Below are positions 32,627 through 38,638 of a stretch of DNA of 46,879 bases, piece after piece. The notes below the pieces were generated by a model, which saw only the letters and a list, made by a program, of their open reading frames with translations, searched no databases and had not been told where the DNA came from. Every line of letters starts with the position of its first letter. Position 1 is the first letter of the stretch. A program made the translations under genes and the position numbers. The stretch covers positions 1-46,879 of the forward strand of contig DVFM01000071.1 in NCBI GenBank assembly GCA_018713245.1, written 5' to 3'. Source of the DNA: Candidatus Merdivicinus intestinavium (lineage in GTDB: Bacteria > Bacillota > Clostridia > Oscillospirales > Ruminococcaceae).

Positions 32627-33112
32627 ATGGTATTTGCAATCATTCTGCTGGCGGCAATGGCGTTCTGCGCCCTGAAGGAATCCAAAGTTACCGGGCTGTA
32701 CCGGACCTTCGGCGTCTACGGACGGTTCGCCGCCTACATGAGCCTGTTCTGCCCCATCGGGGTGGTCATGTTCATCGCCAGCTTTTTTACGGAGGGGACC
32801 GGCTGGGCCCAGCGGGGCGGTTTCCTGGCAATGGCGGCTTTCGGCGCGCTGTTTTACCTCAACGCTCTGCGGAAATGCCCGGGCTTTCTCAAGGTCAAGT
32901 GCATCCCGGCCATGCTGATTTCCGGGCTGGGGCTCTGCGTTAAAATTTTCGTGTTTTTCATCGGCGGCGTCTGGAAGCTGACGGGGCCCAAGGAAGTGCT
33001 GGGCGCCGACGGCCAGGTGCTGTATCTCTATAACCATCAGGTGTACACCGCCGGCGGCGAGCTGGTGGGCGACGCCGCGCCGGACGGGCAGTCTTACGTC
33101 AAACGGTCCTGA
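32627..33112 (+). CDS. small four-helix membrane protein of unknown function
   Basis: The 161-residue protein has four hydrophobic segments (about 2-14, 33-52, 64-78 and 94-117) and a soluble C-terminal tail of about 40 residues (LGADGQVLYLYNHQVYTAGGELVGDAAPDG). I do not recognise the family. The start is the ATG at 32627, with AGGGGAGA about 8 nt upstream. It is monocistronic under a perfect consensus promoter, with a leader of about 110 nt containing a start-stop codon pair. It ends at a clear terminator and is probably controlled by the divergent XRE regulator. Confidence 0.75.
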   Translation: MVFAIILLAAMAFCALKESKVTGLYRTFGVYGRFAAYMSLFCPIGVVMFIASFFTEGTGWAQRGGFLAMAAFGALFYLNALRKCPGFLKVKCIPAMLISGLGLCVKIFVFFIGGVWKLTGPKEVLGADGQVLYLYNHQVYTAGGELVGDAAPDGQSYVKRS

Positions 33113-33123
33113 CGGCTCCGGCC

Positions 33124-33169
33124 AAAACCGGGCATTTCTCCGCGGCGGGAGGGATGCCCGGTTTTTTTG
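33124..33169 (+). terminator. terminator of the small membrane protein gene
   Basis: AAAACCGGGCAT (33124-33135) pairs with ATGCCCGGTTTT (33154-33165), and the T run continues to 33168. Confidence 0.85.
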
Positions 33170-33212
33170 ATGTGACCGCTTTGTAAATTCTATGGAACTC
33201 CACCTTTTTCCG

Positions 33213-33241
33213 TTGCTTTTCGACACATTATCCGATATAAT
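33213..33241 (+). promoter_or_regulatory. sigma-A promoter of the GH25 lysozyme gene
   Basis: TTGCTT (33213-33218), 17 bp, TATAAT (33236-33241). Confidence 0.75.
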
Positions 33242-33267
33242 GACAAGTATAGAAAAGGAGGATGCCC

Positions 33268-34284
33268 ATGGAACAGAATTCCAACCCCAAACCCAAGCGC
33301 ACCGGTACATTTTCCCGCGTGCTGAATATCGTGCTTCTGCTGGCGCTGCTGGCGGTGGCAGTGGTTTTTCTGTGGAACAGCCGCCGTCAGGCGGTGCAGG
33401 CCATGGCTCAGGAACAGCAGCTTGAGGAAGCCCAGGCCCGCGTGGCGGAGCTGGAGGAAACCACAATCCCCATCGAAACCTTCAAGGGATATGCCCAGCA
33501 ATACAGCCCCAGCACCGAGTTTATCCAGCAGTTCTTCCCCGACAAGCTGGTCTATAAGGACGAAACCGGCATCGTTTACGCCGATATCGACAAGAGCCTG
33601 CCGCAAAACGACTACGACTGGCAGTATCTTTCCCGGAACGGCAAGCGGTATTCCTATACCCCGCCGGACGGCCAGGCGGCGGCGCTGGGCATCGACGTTT
33701 CCGCTCACCAGGGGGAAATCGACTGGCAGGCGGTGAAAAACGACGGCATCGATTTTGCCATGATCCGCCTGGCCTACCGGGGCTACGGCCAATCCGGCAA
33801 TCTGCTGGTGGACGCCAATTATGAGACGAATATAGACGGCGCGCTGGCCGCCGGGCTGGACGTGGGGGTCTATGTCTTTTCCCAGGCGGTGACGGAGGAA
33901 GAAGCGGTGGAGGAAGCCAATCTCGCCATCGAAAACCTTCAGGGCCGGGACATCACCTATCCGGTGGTGTTTGACATGGAGGAAATCGCGGGGGACGAGG
34001 CCCGCACCTACGGCCTGACCCCGCAGGAAGTGACGGATATCGCCATTGCCTTCTGCGAGACGGTGGAAGCGGCGGGCTACCGGCCCATGATTTACGGGAA
34101 TATCAAGTGGATGGCGGCTAATATGGAGCTGTCCCGCCTGGCGGAATACGACAAGTGGCTGGCCCAGTATTACCGCACCCCGGCTTTCCCCTATTCCTTC
34201 CAGATGTGGCAGTACACCAACACCGGCAGCGTGGCCGGCATCACGGGCAATGTGGACATGAACCTCTGCTTTACCCCCTGGTGA
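33268..34284 (+). CDS. membrane-anchored GH25 lysozyme
   Basis: The 338-residue protein has a short basic N-tail, one transmembrane helix (about 18-40), a coiled-coil-like segment (about 42-70, QAVQAMAQEQQLEEAQARVAEL), a linker, and a C-terminal glycoside hydrolase 25 domain from about residue 138. Its catalytic motifs are GIDVSAHQGEIDW and VVFDMEEI (D-x-E), with GNVDMN near the end. It hydrolyses the N-acetylmuramyl-beta-1,4-N-acetylglucosamine bond of peptidoglycan from the outer face of the membrane. The ATG at 33268 is chosen because AAGGAGG (33255-33261) is then 6 nt away rather than adjacent, as it would be for 33262. Confidence 0.92.
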   Translation: MEQNSNPKPKRTGTFSRVLNIVLLLALLAVAVVFLWNSRRQAVQAMAQEQQLEEAQARVAELEETTIPIETFKGYAQQYSPSTEFIQQFFPDKLVYKDETGIVYADIDKSLPQNDYDWQYLSRNGKRYSYTPPDGQAAALGIDVSAHQGEIDWQAVKNDGIDFAMIRLAYRGYGQSGNLLVDANYETNIDGALAAGLDVGVYVFSQAVTEEEAVEEANLAIENLQGRDITYPVVFDMEEIAGDEARTYGLTPQEVTDIAIAFCETVEAAGYRPMIYGNIKWMAANMELSRLAEYDKWLAQYYRTPAFPYSFQMWQYTNTGSVAGITGNVDMNLCFTPW

Positions 34285-34304
34285 GCCATCCCGGAAAACG
34301 AAAG

Positions 34305-34325
34305 GCCCCGTCAACTGGACGGGGC
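34305..34325 (+). terminator. hairpin terminating the GH25 gene
   Basis: GCCCCGTC (34305-34312) pairs with GACGGGGC (34318-34325). It abuts the -35 box of the antitoxin RNA promoter. The T tract is minimal. Confidence 0.6.
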
Positions 34326-34354
34326 TTGACATTCGCGCCGGAAGCGGCTATAAT
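34326..34354 (+). promoter_or_regulatory. consensus promoter of the candidate antitoxin RNA
   Basis: TTGACA (34326-34331), 17 bp, TATAAT (34349-34354), a perfect match. No plausible protein gene is downstream. The expected +1 is the G at 34361, which begins GTAAGGCAA, the same nine bases found at the expected +1 of the opposing toxin mRNA. Confidence 0.9.
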
Positions 34355-34360
34355 AAAAGC

Positions 34361-34446
34361 GTAAGGCAACCGATAGACGGTTCGCCCTCTTGTAATGGAT
34401 AAAGATAACCGCTACATTTGGAACGTGGGGCGGTTATCTTTTTTTA
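34361..34446 (+). ncRNA. candidate antitoxin RNA of a type I toxin-antitoxin locus
   Basis: A short transcript of about 85 nt is predicted between a perfect promoter and an intrinsic terminator. Parts in order: a 5' GUAAGGC, a small hairpin AACCG-auaga-CGGUU (34368-34382), an open linker with UCGCCCUCUU (34382-34391), and the terminator hairpin. The linker decamer can form ten continuous pairs (one G-U) with AAGGGGGCGA, the ribosome site of the opposing toxin gene. The terminator loop contains UUUG, a YUNR U-turn-type motif common in antisense RNAs. The 3' end is also fully antisense to the toxin mRNA. Expression is not shown. Confidence 0.7.
34402..34445. terminator. shared bidirectional terminator of the toxin and antitoxin RNAs
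   Basis: AAGATAACCGC (34402-34412) pairs with its complement (34430-34440) around a 17-nt loop. It is followed by seven T on the plus strand. On the minus strand the tract is only TTTA, so the toxin mRNA may read on across the whole antitoxin gene. The toxin stop codon lies inside the stem. Confidence 0.85.
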
Positions 34447-34517
34447 TTGCTGATGCGGATTATTTCTTTCACAAGAAAGAGGATGATGATAAGTAATATC
34501 AACGCCGTATAATCCAT
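34434..34517 (-). CDS. 27-residue hydrophobic peptide, candidate type I toxin
   Basis: The peptide begins MDYTALILLIIILFLV and ends KEIIRISNKKR: one transmembrane helix (about residues 5-16), then a basic tail. This is the layout of membrane-active toxins of type I toxin-antitoxin systems (Fst, TxpA, holin-like toxins), although the sequence lacks the proline seen in Fst and I do not recognise the family. The ribosome site AAGGGGG is 8 nt upstream of the ATG and is folded into a GAAA-capped hairpin. It has its own perfect promoter and opposes the antitoxin RNA. An alternative is a harmless small membrane protein with an antisense regulator. Confidence 0.72.
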   Translation of the reverse strand: MDYTALILLIIILFLVKEIIRISNKKR

Positions 34518-34524
34518 CGCAATC

Positions 34525-34540
34525 GCCCCCTTTCGAGGGC
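34525..34540 (-). promoter_or_regulatory. hairpin hiding the toxin ribosome site
   Basis: On the minus-strand mRNA, GCCCUC-GAAA-GGGGGC forms a 6-bp stem (one U-G pair) capped by a GNRA tetraloop. The 3' arm is the Shine-Dalgarno sequence. Confidence 0.7.
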
Positions 34541-34581
34541 AAAAGTGAACCGCCTACCGTTTTCGTTTGCCTTACGGTAAA

Positions 34582-34610
34582 ATTCTACCATATGGGGGAA
34601 AATCTGTCAA
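34582..34610 (-). promoter_or_regulatory. consensus promoter of the candidate toxin mRNA
   Basis: On the minus strand, TTGACA (34610-34605), 17 bp, TAGAAT (34587-34582). The expected +1 is the G at 34575, again starting GTAAGGCAA, six bases after the -10 as in the antitoxin gene. The 5' leader is about 58 nt. Confidence 0.88.
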
Positions 34611-34634
34611 TTCGCGGAAGGATTTTCCCTTTTG

Positions 34635-34676
34635 AAAAAGCGCCCCCGGTCCGTGTTTGCTGCGGACCGGGGGCGC
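34635..34676 (-). terminator. terminator of the SufC/SufB-D operon
   Basis: The perfect 14-bp arms GCGCCCCCGGTCCG (34640-34653) and complement (34663-34676) are followed on the minus strand by CTTTTTC. It lies about 260 bp after the stop of the SufB/D-like gene, beyond the repeats. Confidence 0.75.
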
Positions 34677-34699
34677 TGTGTTTGTCTTGGGGAGATTTC

Positions 34700-34729
34700 G
34701 GGTTTCCGGCGGGCCGGGAAACCCGGCCC
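34700..34729. repeat. intergenic palindromic element
   Basis: There are two nested inverted repeats: GGGCCGGG-AAA-CCCGGCCC (34711-34729) and GGGTTTCC ... GGAAACCC (34700-34707/34717-34724). It is followed by CCTACA. It resembles short REP- or MITE-like elements dispersed in Oscillospiraceae intergenic DNA; copy number is not checked. Confidence 0.5.
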
Positions 34730-34778
34730 CTACAAGGTTGAGTGAACATCTGAACGTAACGAGCAGGAGCCCCAGCTC

Positions 34779-34927
34779 CGAAAACGGCGGTTCATCCCGC
34801 CGTTCGCGAATTTGACGTGTGCCGCCCCGGCCGCGTCGACATAACAGCCCGGTTACCGGGCTCGAAAACGGCGGTTCATCCCGCCGTTCACGAATTTGTC
34901 GTGTGCCGCTCCGGCCGCGTCGACATA
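34779..34927. repeat. two tandem copies of a 65-bp palindrome-bearing repeat
   Basis: Unit 1 (34779-34843) and unit 2 (34863-34927) start 84 bp apart and differ at about four positions. Each begins CGAAAACGGCGG, contains the inverted repeat AACGGCGG ... CCGCCGTT, and ends GGCCGCGTCGACATA. The spacer holds another palindrome, AGCCCGGTTACCGGGCT, whose CCGGGCT end recurs after unit 2. No coding potential was seen. It lies in the 3' untranslated part of the SufC/SufB-D transcript. Confidence 0.75.
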
Positions 34928-34932
34928 CCGGG

Positions 34933-35850
34933 CTAGCGGAGGAATCCGGCGATGATGCGTTCTTCGGCTTCTTCCCGGGTAAGGCCCAGGGTCTGGAGCT
35001 TTAGGAGCTGCTCACCGGCGATTTTGCCGATGGCGGCTTCGTGGATCAGGGAGGCGTCCAGGTCGGCGGCTTCCAGAGCGGGCTGGGCGACGACGGTGCC
35101 GTTGCCGCTCAGGATGGCGTCGCACTCCGAATGGCCGGTGCAGCGGCAGAGCCCCCGGATGTTGGAGCGGAATTCCTGATGGGAGCGGCCCTTGGCCACC
35201 GAACGGGAAACCAGGTCCACGCCGGAATCCTCGCCTTCCAGCGTCACTTCAAAATCCGTTTTGGCAACATCCTCGCCGTCGGTCATGATGCGCTCCCGGA
35301 CCAACAGCCGGGCCCGGGCCGCCAGAGTGCCGGTGGTCTTGCGGAAGGTGTTGTCCACGCCGCCCAGCTGGACGGTGTCCATCTCCAGGCTGGAATCCTC
35401 CGCCAGATGCACGTCGGTCACCGGGTCGATGCGGCGGGCGCCGGAGCCGGAACCGGTCCCCAGATGCTTCTCCTCATAGAGAACATGGGCGCCCTTTTCC
35501 AGGAAAAAGCGGTGGATGCCGTTGTGGCGGGCTTCTTCCTCGCCGTCGCTGTGGACGCCGCAGCCGGCCACAATGGTCACGTCCGCGCCTTCGCCCACAT
35601 AAAAATCGTTGTAGACCAGGTCGTCAATGTTGCTGTGGGTGACGCAGGCGGGGATGTATACCTTTTCGCCCTTCGTCCCCGGCGCAATGTGGATTTCCAG
35701 CCCGGGCAGCCCTTTTTTGGACTCGATGCGGATGTTTTTGCTGGACTGGCGGCCGGCACATTCGCCGTCCACCCGGATGTTGAAGGCGCCGTCAAAAGCC
35801 CCCTTGAAATCGGAGACGACGCGGAGCAGTTCTTCGGTAATCTTGTTCAT
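34933..35850 (-). CDS. SufB/SufD-family Fe-S assembly protein
   Basis: The 305-residue protein has the beta-helix core of SufB/SufD (VYIPACVTHSNIDDLVYNDFYVGEGADVTIVAGCGVHSDG) and the C-terminal helical part IHEAAIGKIAGEQLLKLQTLGLTREEAEERIIAGF. It is much shorter than SufB (about 465) or SufD (about 410). It keeps SufB-like candidate residues (Cys in HSECDAILSG, His-Glu in LIHEAAIGKI), which suggests that it acts alone as the scaffold. The partner is the ATPase encoded upstream; no SufS, SufU or second SufB/D gene is in the window. The ATG overlaps the ATPase stop by 4 bp. Confidence 0.88.
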   Translation of the reverse strand: MNKITEELLRVVSDFKGAFDGAFNIRVDGECAGRQSSKNIRIESKKGLPGLEIHIAPGTKGEKVYIPACVTHSNIDDLVYNDFYVGEGADVTIVAGCGVHSDGEEEARHNGIHRFFLEKGAHVLYEEKHLGTGSGSGARRIDPVTDVHLAEDSSLEMDTVQLGGVDNTFRKTTGTLAARARLLVRERIMTDGEDVAKTDFEVTLEGEDSGVDLVSRSVAKGRSHQEFRSNIRGLCRCTGHSECDAILSGNGTVVAQPALEAADLDASLIHEAAIGKIAGEQLLKLQTLGLTREEAEERIIAGFLR

Positions 35851-36575
35851 ACGGCGGAATCCTCCTTCCCAAGCGGGCAGCGGGCGGCCCGCTCGTTCGA
35901 CAGCAGGGTGGGGAGCACTTCCTCCCGGGGTCCGGCGCTGCGGACGCGGCCGTCGGCGATGACGATAATTTCGTCGGCGATGGAAAGGATGCGCTCCTGG
36001 TGGGAAATTACCATCAGCGTGCCGGTCCCCTGGGCCCGCAGGTCCTGGAAGGTCTCCACCAGCCGGGAGAAGCTCCACAGGTCGATGCCGGCTTCCGGCT
36101 CGTCAAAGATGGAAAGCCGGGCGCGGCGGGCCAGAACAGTGGCGATTTCGATGCGCTTGCTTTCCCCGCCGGAGAGGGAGGCGTTCATTTCCCGGTCAAT
36201 ATACTCGTTGGCGCAGAGGCCGACTTTGCTTAACAGGCCGCAGAGCGCATCCTCCCCGAGGGAGCCGCCGGCGGCAAGCTCCAGCAGGTCCCGGACGGTG
36301 AGCCCCTTAAAGCGGACCGGCTGCTGGAAGGCGTAGGCAATGCCCTTTTTGGCGCGTTCCGTGACGTCCAGGCCCGTGATGTCCTCCCCGTCGAACCAGA
36401 TTTTTCCGGCGGAAGGGGTCTCCAGCCCCGCCACCAGCTTGGCGAGGGAGGTTTTGCCCCCGCCGTTGGGGCCGGTGACGACGATGAGCTTGCCGTCCGG
36501 GGCCGAGAAGTCAATATCCCGAATAATTTCTTCCCCGCCCGGGAGTTCCCAGGCAAGGTGTTCCAGTTTCAGCAT
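35847..36575 (-). CDS. SufC-like Fe-S assembly ATPase
   Basis: The 242-residue ABC ATPase is of SufC type: Walker A VTGPNGGGKTSL (about 33-44), Q-loop YAFQQPVRF, signature SLSGGESKRIEIATVLAR, Walker B SIFDEPEAGID and switch ISHQE. SufC drives conformational change in the SufB/D scaffold in the cytoplasm and is not a transporter. The ATG at 36575 (MLKLEHLAW) is preferred over an upstream in-frame ATG, with AAAGGGA 7 nt away. It is the first gene of a two-gene unit resembling the minimal SUF-like (SmsCB) systems of anaerobes. Confidence 0.9.
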   Translation of the reverse strand: MLKLEHLAWELPGGEEIIRDIDFSAPDGKLIVVTGPNGGGKTSLAKLVAGLETPSAGKIWFDGEDITGLDVTERAKKGIAYAFQQPVRFKGLTVRDLLELAAGGSLGEDALCGLLSKVGLCANEYIDREMNASLSGGESKRIEIATVLARRARLSIFDEPEAGIDLWSFSRLVETFQDLRAQGTGTLMVISHQERILSIADEIIVIADGRVRSAGPREEVLPTLLSNERAARCPLGKEDSAV

Positions 36576-36635
36576 GTGAATCCCTTTCTTTCCAAAATCC
36601 ATGGCCAAAGGGCCGGTTTCTCATTTGCCAGTGTT

Positions 36636-36664
36636 ATTGTACCACGTTCCGCCCTTTCCGTAAA
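36636..36664 (-). promoter_or_regulatory. promoter of the SufC/SufB-D operon
   Basis: On the minus strand, TTTACG (36664-36659), 17 bp, TACAAT (36641-36636). Confidence 0.6.
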
Positions 36665-36716
36665 CAGGTTTTCAGAAGGATTCTTTCAAAATCATACCAG
36701 GTTCGTACACAATATG

Positions 36717-36744
36717 AAAAACCGGCGGTTCTCCGCCGGTTTTT
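36717..36744 (-). terminator. terminator of the D,D-carboxypeptidase gene
   Basis: AAAAACCGGCGG-ttct-CCGCCGGTTTTT is a perfect 12-bp stem with a T run on both strands. It serves the minus-strand gene at 36768. Confidence 0.9.
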
Positions 36745-36767
36745 CGGGCATTTTTTCACGGCTGCGC

Positions 36768-37970
36768 TCACCGGAACAGGGCTTCCAGCAGCAGCCCCAG
36801 CGCTGTGCGGAAATTCATCTTGGGCACGGCGTTTCCGGCGGTGACCGAGAGGGAAGCAAGCATCTGTCCGTCCAGGGCGAAGGTGACCTCCCCCAGCTTC
36901 TGGCCGGCTTCGACGGGGGCCTCCACTTCCTCGGGGACCGAAACGGTGCGGGTTACGTCCGCGCCGCGGCCCTTGACCACCAGCAGGGAGGGCGGTTCTT
37001 CCAGGACGGGGGAAAGGTACCCCTCCACCCCGTTTTTCACCCGGATGACGGGAATCTCGCCGATTTCCACTTCCGGGACAAAGCGTTCAAAGGCCGAGAA
37101 CCCGTAATCCAGCAGGGTGCGGCAGGATTCAAAACGCTCGTCGGAGGTGGGGCTGCCCATAGAAACGGCGATGAGGCTCAGGCCGTCCCGTTCGGCCGTC
37201 GCGGACAGGCAGCTCCCCGCCCCGTCGGTGGTGCCGGTTTTGAGGCCGGTGCAGCCGTCGTAAAAGCGGACCAGGCGGTTGGTGTTGGTGAGGGCGGTTT
37301 CGCCGCCCCGGAGGGAATCCATCCAGATGGTGGTGAAGCGGGTGATGTCCTCGTGGCGCAGCAGTTCCCGGGACATGAGGGCGATGTCGTAGGCGGTGGT
37401 GACATGCCCCTCCTCATCCAGGCCGGTGGGATTTCGGAAAACAGTGTCCTTCATCCCAAGCTCCGCCGCCCGCTCGTTCATCCGGGCGACGAAGGCCTCC
37501 TCGCTGCCGGCGACATACTCCGCCAGGGCCATGGAGGCGTCGTTGGCGGAATTGACGGCGGCAGCCTTCAAAAGTTCCTCCACCGTCATTTCCTCCCCCG
37601 GTTCCAGCCAGATCTGGGACCCGCCCATCTCCGCGGCGTGCTCGGAGCAGACCACGCTGTCCGTATACCGGATGGAGCCGTCCTCCAGCGCCTCCATTAC
37701 CAGCAGCATGGTCATGATTTTCGTGATGGAAGCGGGGGGCATCTGCTCGTGAGCGTTCTTTTCAAAGAGGAGCTGGCCGCCGCCGGCGTCCATCAGCACG
37801 GCCGATTTGGCCGGGACATCCCGGGCCTGGGCCTCGGTGACCACCGCCTCTTCCGTCTGGGTGGGGACCGCTTCTTCCAAAAGCCCGTCGGCGAAAACCG
37901 CCTGGGGAAGGGATACGGCCAGCAATGCGGCAGCCCCCAGGGCCGCCAGCCGGTTGCGCCAGTGTTTCAT
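36768..37970 (-). CDS. D-alanyl-D-alanine carboxypeptidase (S11 family, DacF/PBP5 type)
   Basis: The 400-residue penicillin-binding protein has a signal peptide ending near AVFA (residue 27). The three active-site motifs are Ser81-I-T-Lys84, S-A-N (AAVNSANDAS) and K-T-G (CTGLKTGTTDGAG). The C-terminal PBP5-type beta domain (about 280-380) and a final hydrophobic segment likely anchor it to the membrane. It removes the terminal D-Ala from peptidoglycan stem peptides outside the cell. The start at 37970 gives a clean signal peptide; the longer frame upstream does not. Not in an operon with the other minus-strand genes nearby. Confidence 0.94.
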   Translation of the reverse strand: MKHWRNRLAALGAAALLAVSLPQAVFADGLLEEAVPTQTEEAVVTEAQARDVPAKSAVLMDAGGGQLLFEKNAHEQMPPASITKIMTMLLVMEALEDGSIRYTDSVVCSEHAAEMGGSQIWLEPGEEMTVEELLKAAAVNSANDASMALAEYVAGSEEAFVARMNERAAELGMKDTVFRNPTGLDEEGHVTTAYDIALMSRELLRHEDITRFTTIWMDSLRGGETALTNTNRLVRFYDGCTGLKTGTTDGAGSCLSATAERDGLSLIAVSMGSPTSDERFESCRTLLDYGFSAFERFVPEVEIGEIPVIRVKNGVEGYLSPVLEEPPSLLVVKGRGADVTRTVSVPEEVEAPVEAGQKLGEVTFALDGQMLASLSVTAGNAVPKMNFRTALGLLLEALFR

Positions 37971-38031
37971 ACAGCACCATCCTTTGCCTTTTGTTTGGTA
38001 AAGGATATGCCCGTCTCCGCGAAAAAATAAC

Positions 38032-38095
38032 AAAAGCCTCCGGAAGCTCCGGAGGCTGTGCGCCAAAAGAAGAAGGATGCCATGCAAATGGCATC
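38032..38095 (-). terminator. two hairpins after the HPr-like gene
   Basis: AGCCTCCGGA (38035-38044) pairs with its complement (38048-38057), followed on the minus strand by TTTT. Closer to the gene is a second palindrome, GATGCCAT-gcaa-ATGGCATC (38076-38095). Confidence 0.75.
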
Positions 38096-38114
38096 AGGGG
38101 TGCGTCCGCCGCAA

Positions 38115-38345
38115 TTATTCGACCACGTACTGCTTGATTTCAGCCAGGAAATCGGAGGCGTCGTCGGTGTGGGCTTCCAGCTTGATGGGCTTGGAAAGGT
38201 CCAGGCTGAAGATGCCCATAATGGATTTAGCGTCGATCGCGTAGCGGCCGGAAATCAGATCCACATCAAAGTCATACTTGCAGACGGTGTTGACAAACCC
38301 CTTCACATCATTGATGGTGTTCAGCATAATGTTGCAGGTTCTCAT
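38115..38345 (-). CDS. HPr-like protein lacking the phospho-histidine (Crh-like)
   Basis: The 76-residue protein aligns without gaps to HPr from KYDFDVDL onward and keeps the regulatory block AKSIMGIFSLDL with Ser41 at the position of HPr Ser46. At the position of the PTS phosphorylation site His15 it has Thr10, and the surrounding HARPA motif is gone. It therefore cannot carry sugar-phosphotransfer phosphate but could be phosphorylated by HPr kinase, like Bacillus Crh (which has Gln15) in catabolite control. GGAGGT is 7 nt before the ATG. It is monocistronic, divergent from mtaB. Confidence 0.85.
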   Translation of the reverse strand: MRTCNIMLNTINDVKGFVNTVCKYDFDVDLISGRYAIDAKSIMGIFSLDLSKPIKLEAHTDDASDFLAEIKQYVVE

Positions 38346-38428
38346 TGGTATCGACCTCCATTAGTATTTTGAAATTTGGCAATCATAGATGCGCAGAAAC
38401 CAACACTATCTATAATTACTATATTTAC

Positions 38429-38457
38429 AATATATCAGTTGTTTGCTTTTTAGTCAA
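38429..38457 (-). promoter_or_regulatory. promoter of the HPr-like gene
   Basis: On the minus strand, TTGACT (38457-38452), 17 bp, TATATT (38434-38429). It is back to back with the mtaB promoter, with 7 bp between the -35 boxes. Confidence 0.75.
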
Positions 38458-38464
38458 CTGCTAA

Positions 38465-38493
38465 TTGTAAAATTCTCTCAAATCTATTATAAT
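38465..38493 (+). promoter_or_regulatory. promoter upstream of mtaB-purL with repeated CTAATTGTAA
   Basis: TTGTAA (38465-38470), 17 bp, TATAAT (38488-38493). The word CTAATTGTAA occurs over the -35 (38461-38470) and again at the expected +1 (38495-38504). Its inverse TTACAAT lies in the divergent -10 region (about 38426-38431). These are candidate operators. The leader to the ATG at 38639 is about 135 nt, with no recognised riboswitch. Confidence 0.7.
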
Positions 38494-38638
38494 ACTAATT
38501 GTAAGGCCGCAGATTTGTCCATTATTACCGAACCAAAAATGTACAAATAGTGGAAAAAACGGTCTTTTTTTCGACGTTGTGCCTATTTTGCTTAAGCGGA
38601 ATTGGGCGAATAGTTCTAAAAACGAGAGGAGGCGGCGA

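Noticed and set aside
34395-34496. 33-codon plus-strand ORF antisense to the candidate toxin
   Set aside because: It has no ribosome site and reads straight through the terminator hairpin. It is a reverse-strand shadow of the toxin.
34779-34927. CRISPR array
   Set aside because: Only two units, each 65 bp with an internal palindrome and a 19-bp non-unique spacer. No cas genes.
38494-38638. Purine riboswitch or T-box in the mtaB-purL leader
   Set aside because: No purine-aptamer core, T-box bulge sequence or terminator/antiterminator pair was found. The only T-rich run (near 38563) lacks a proper stem.
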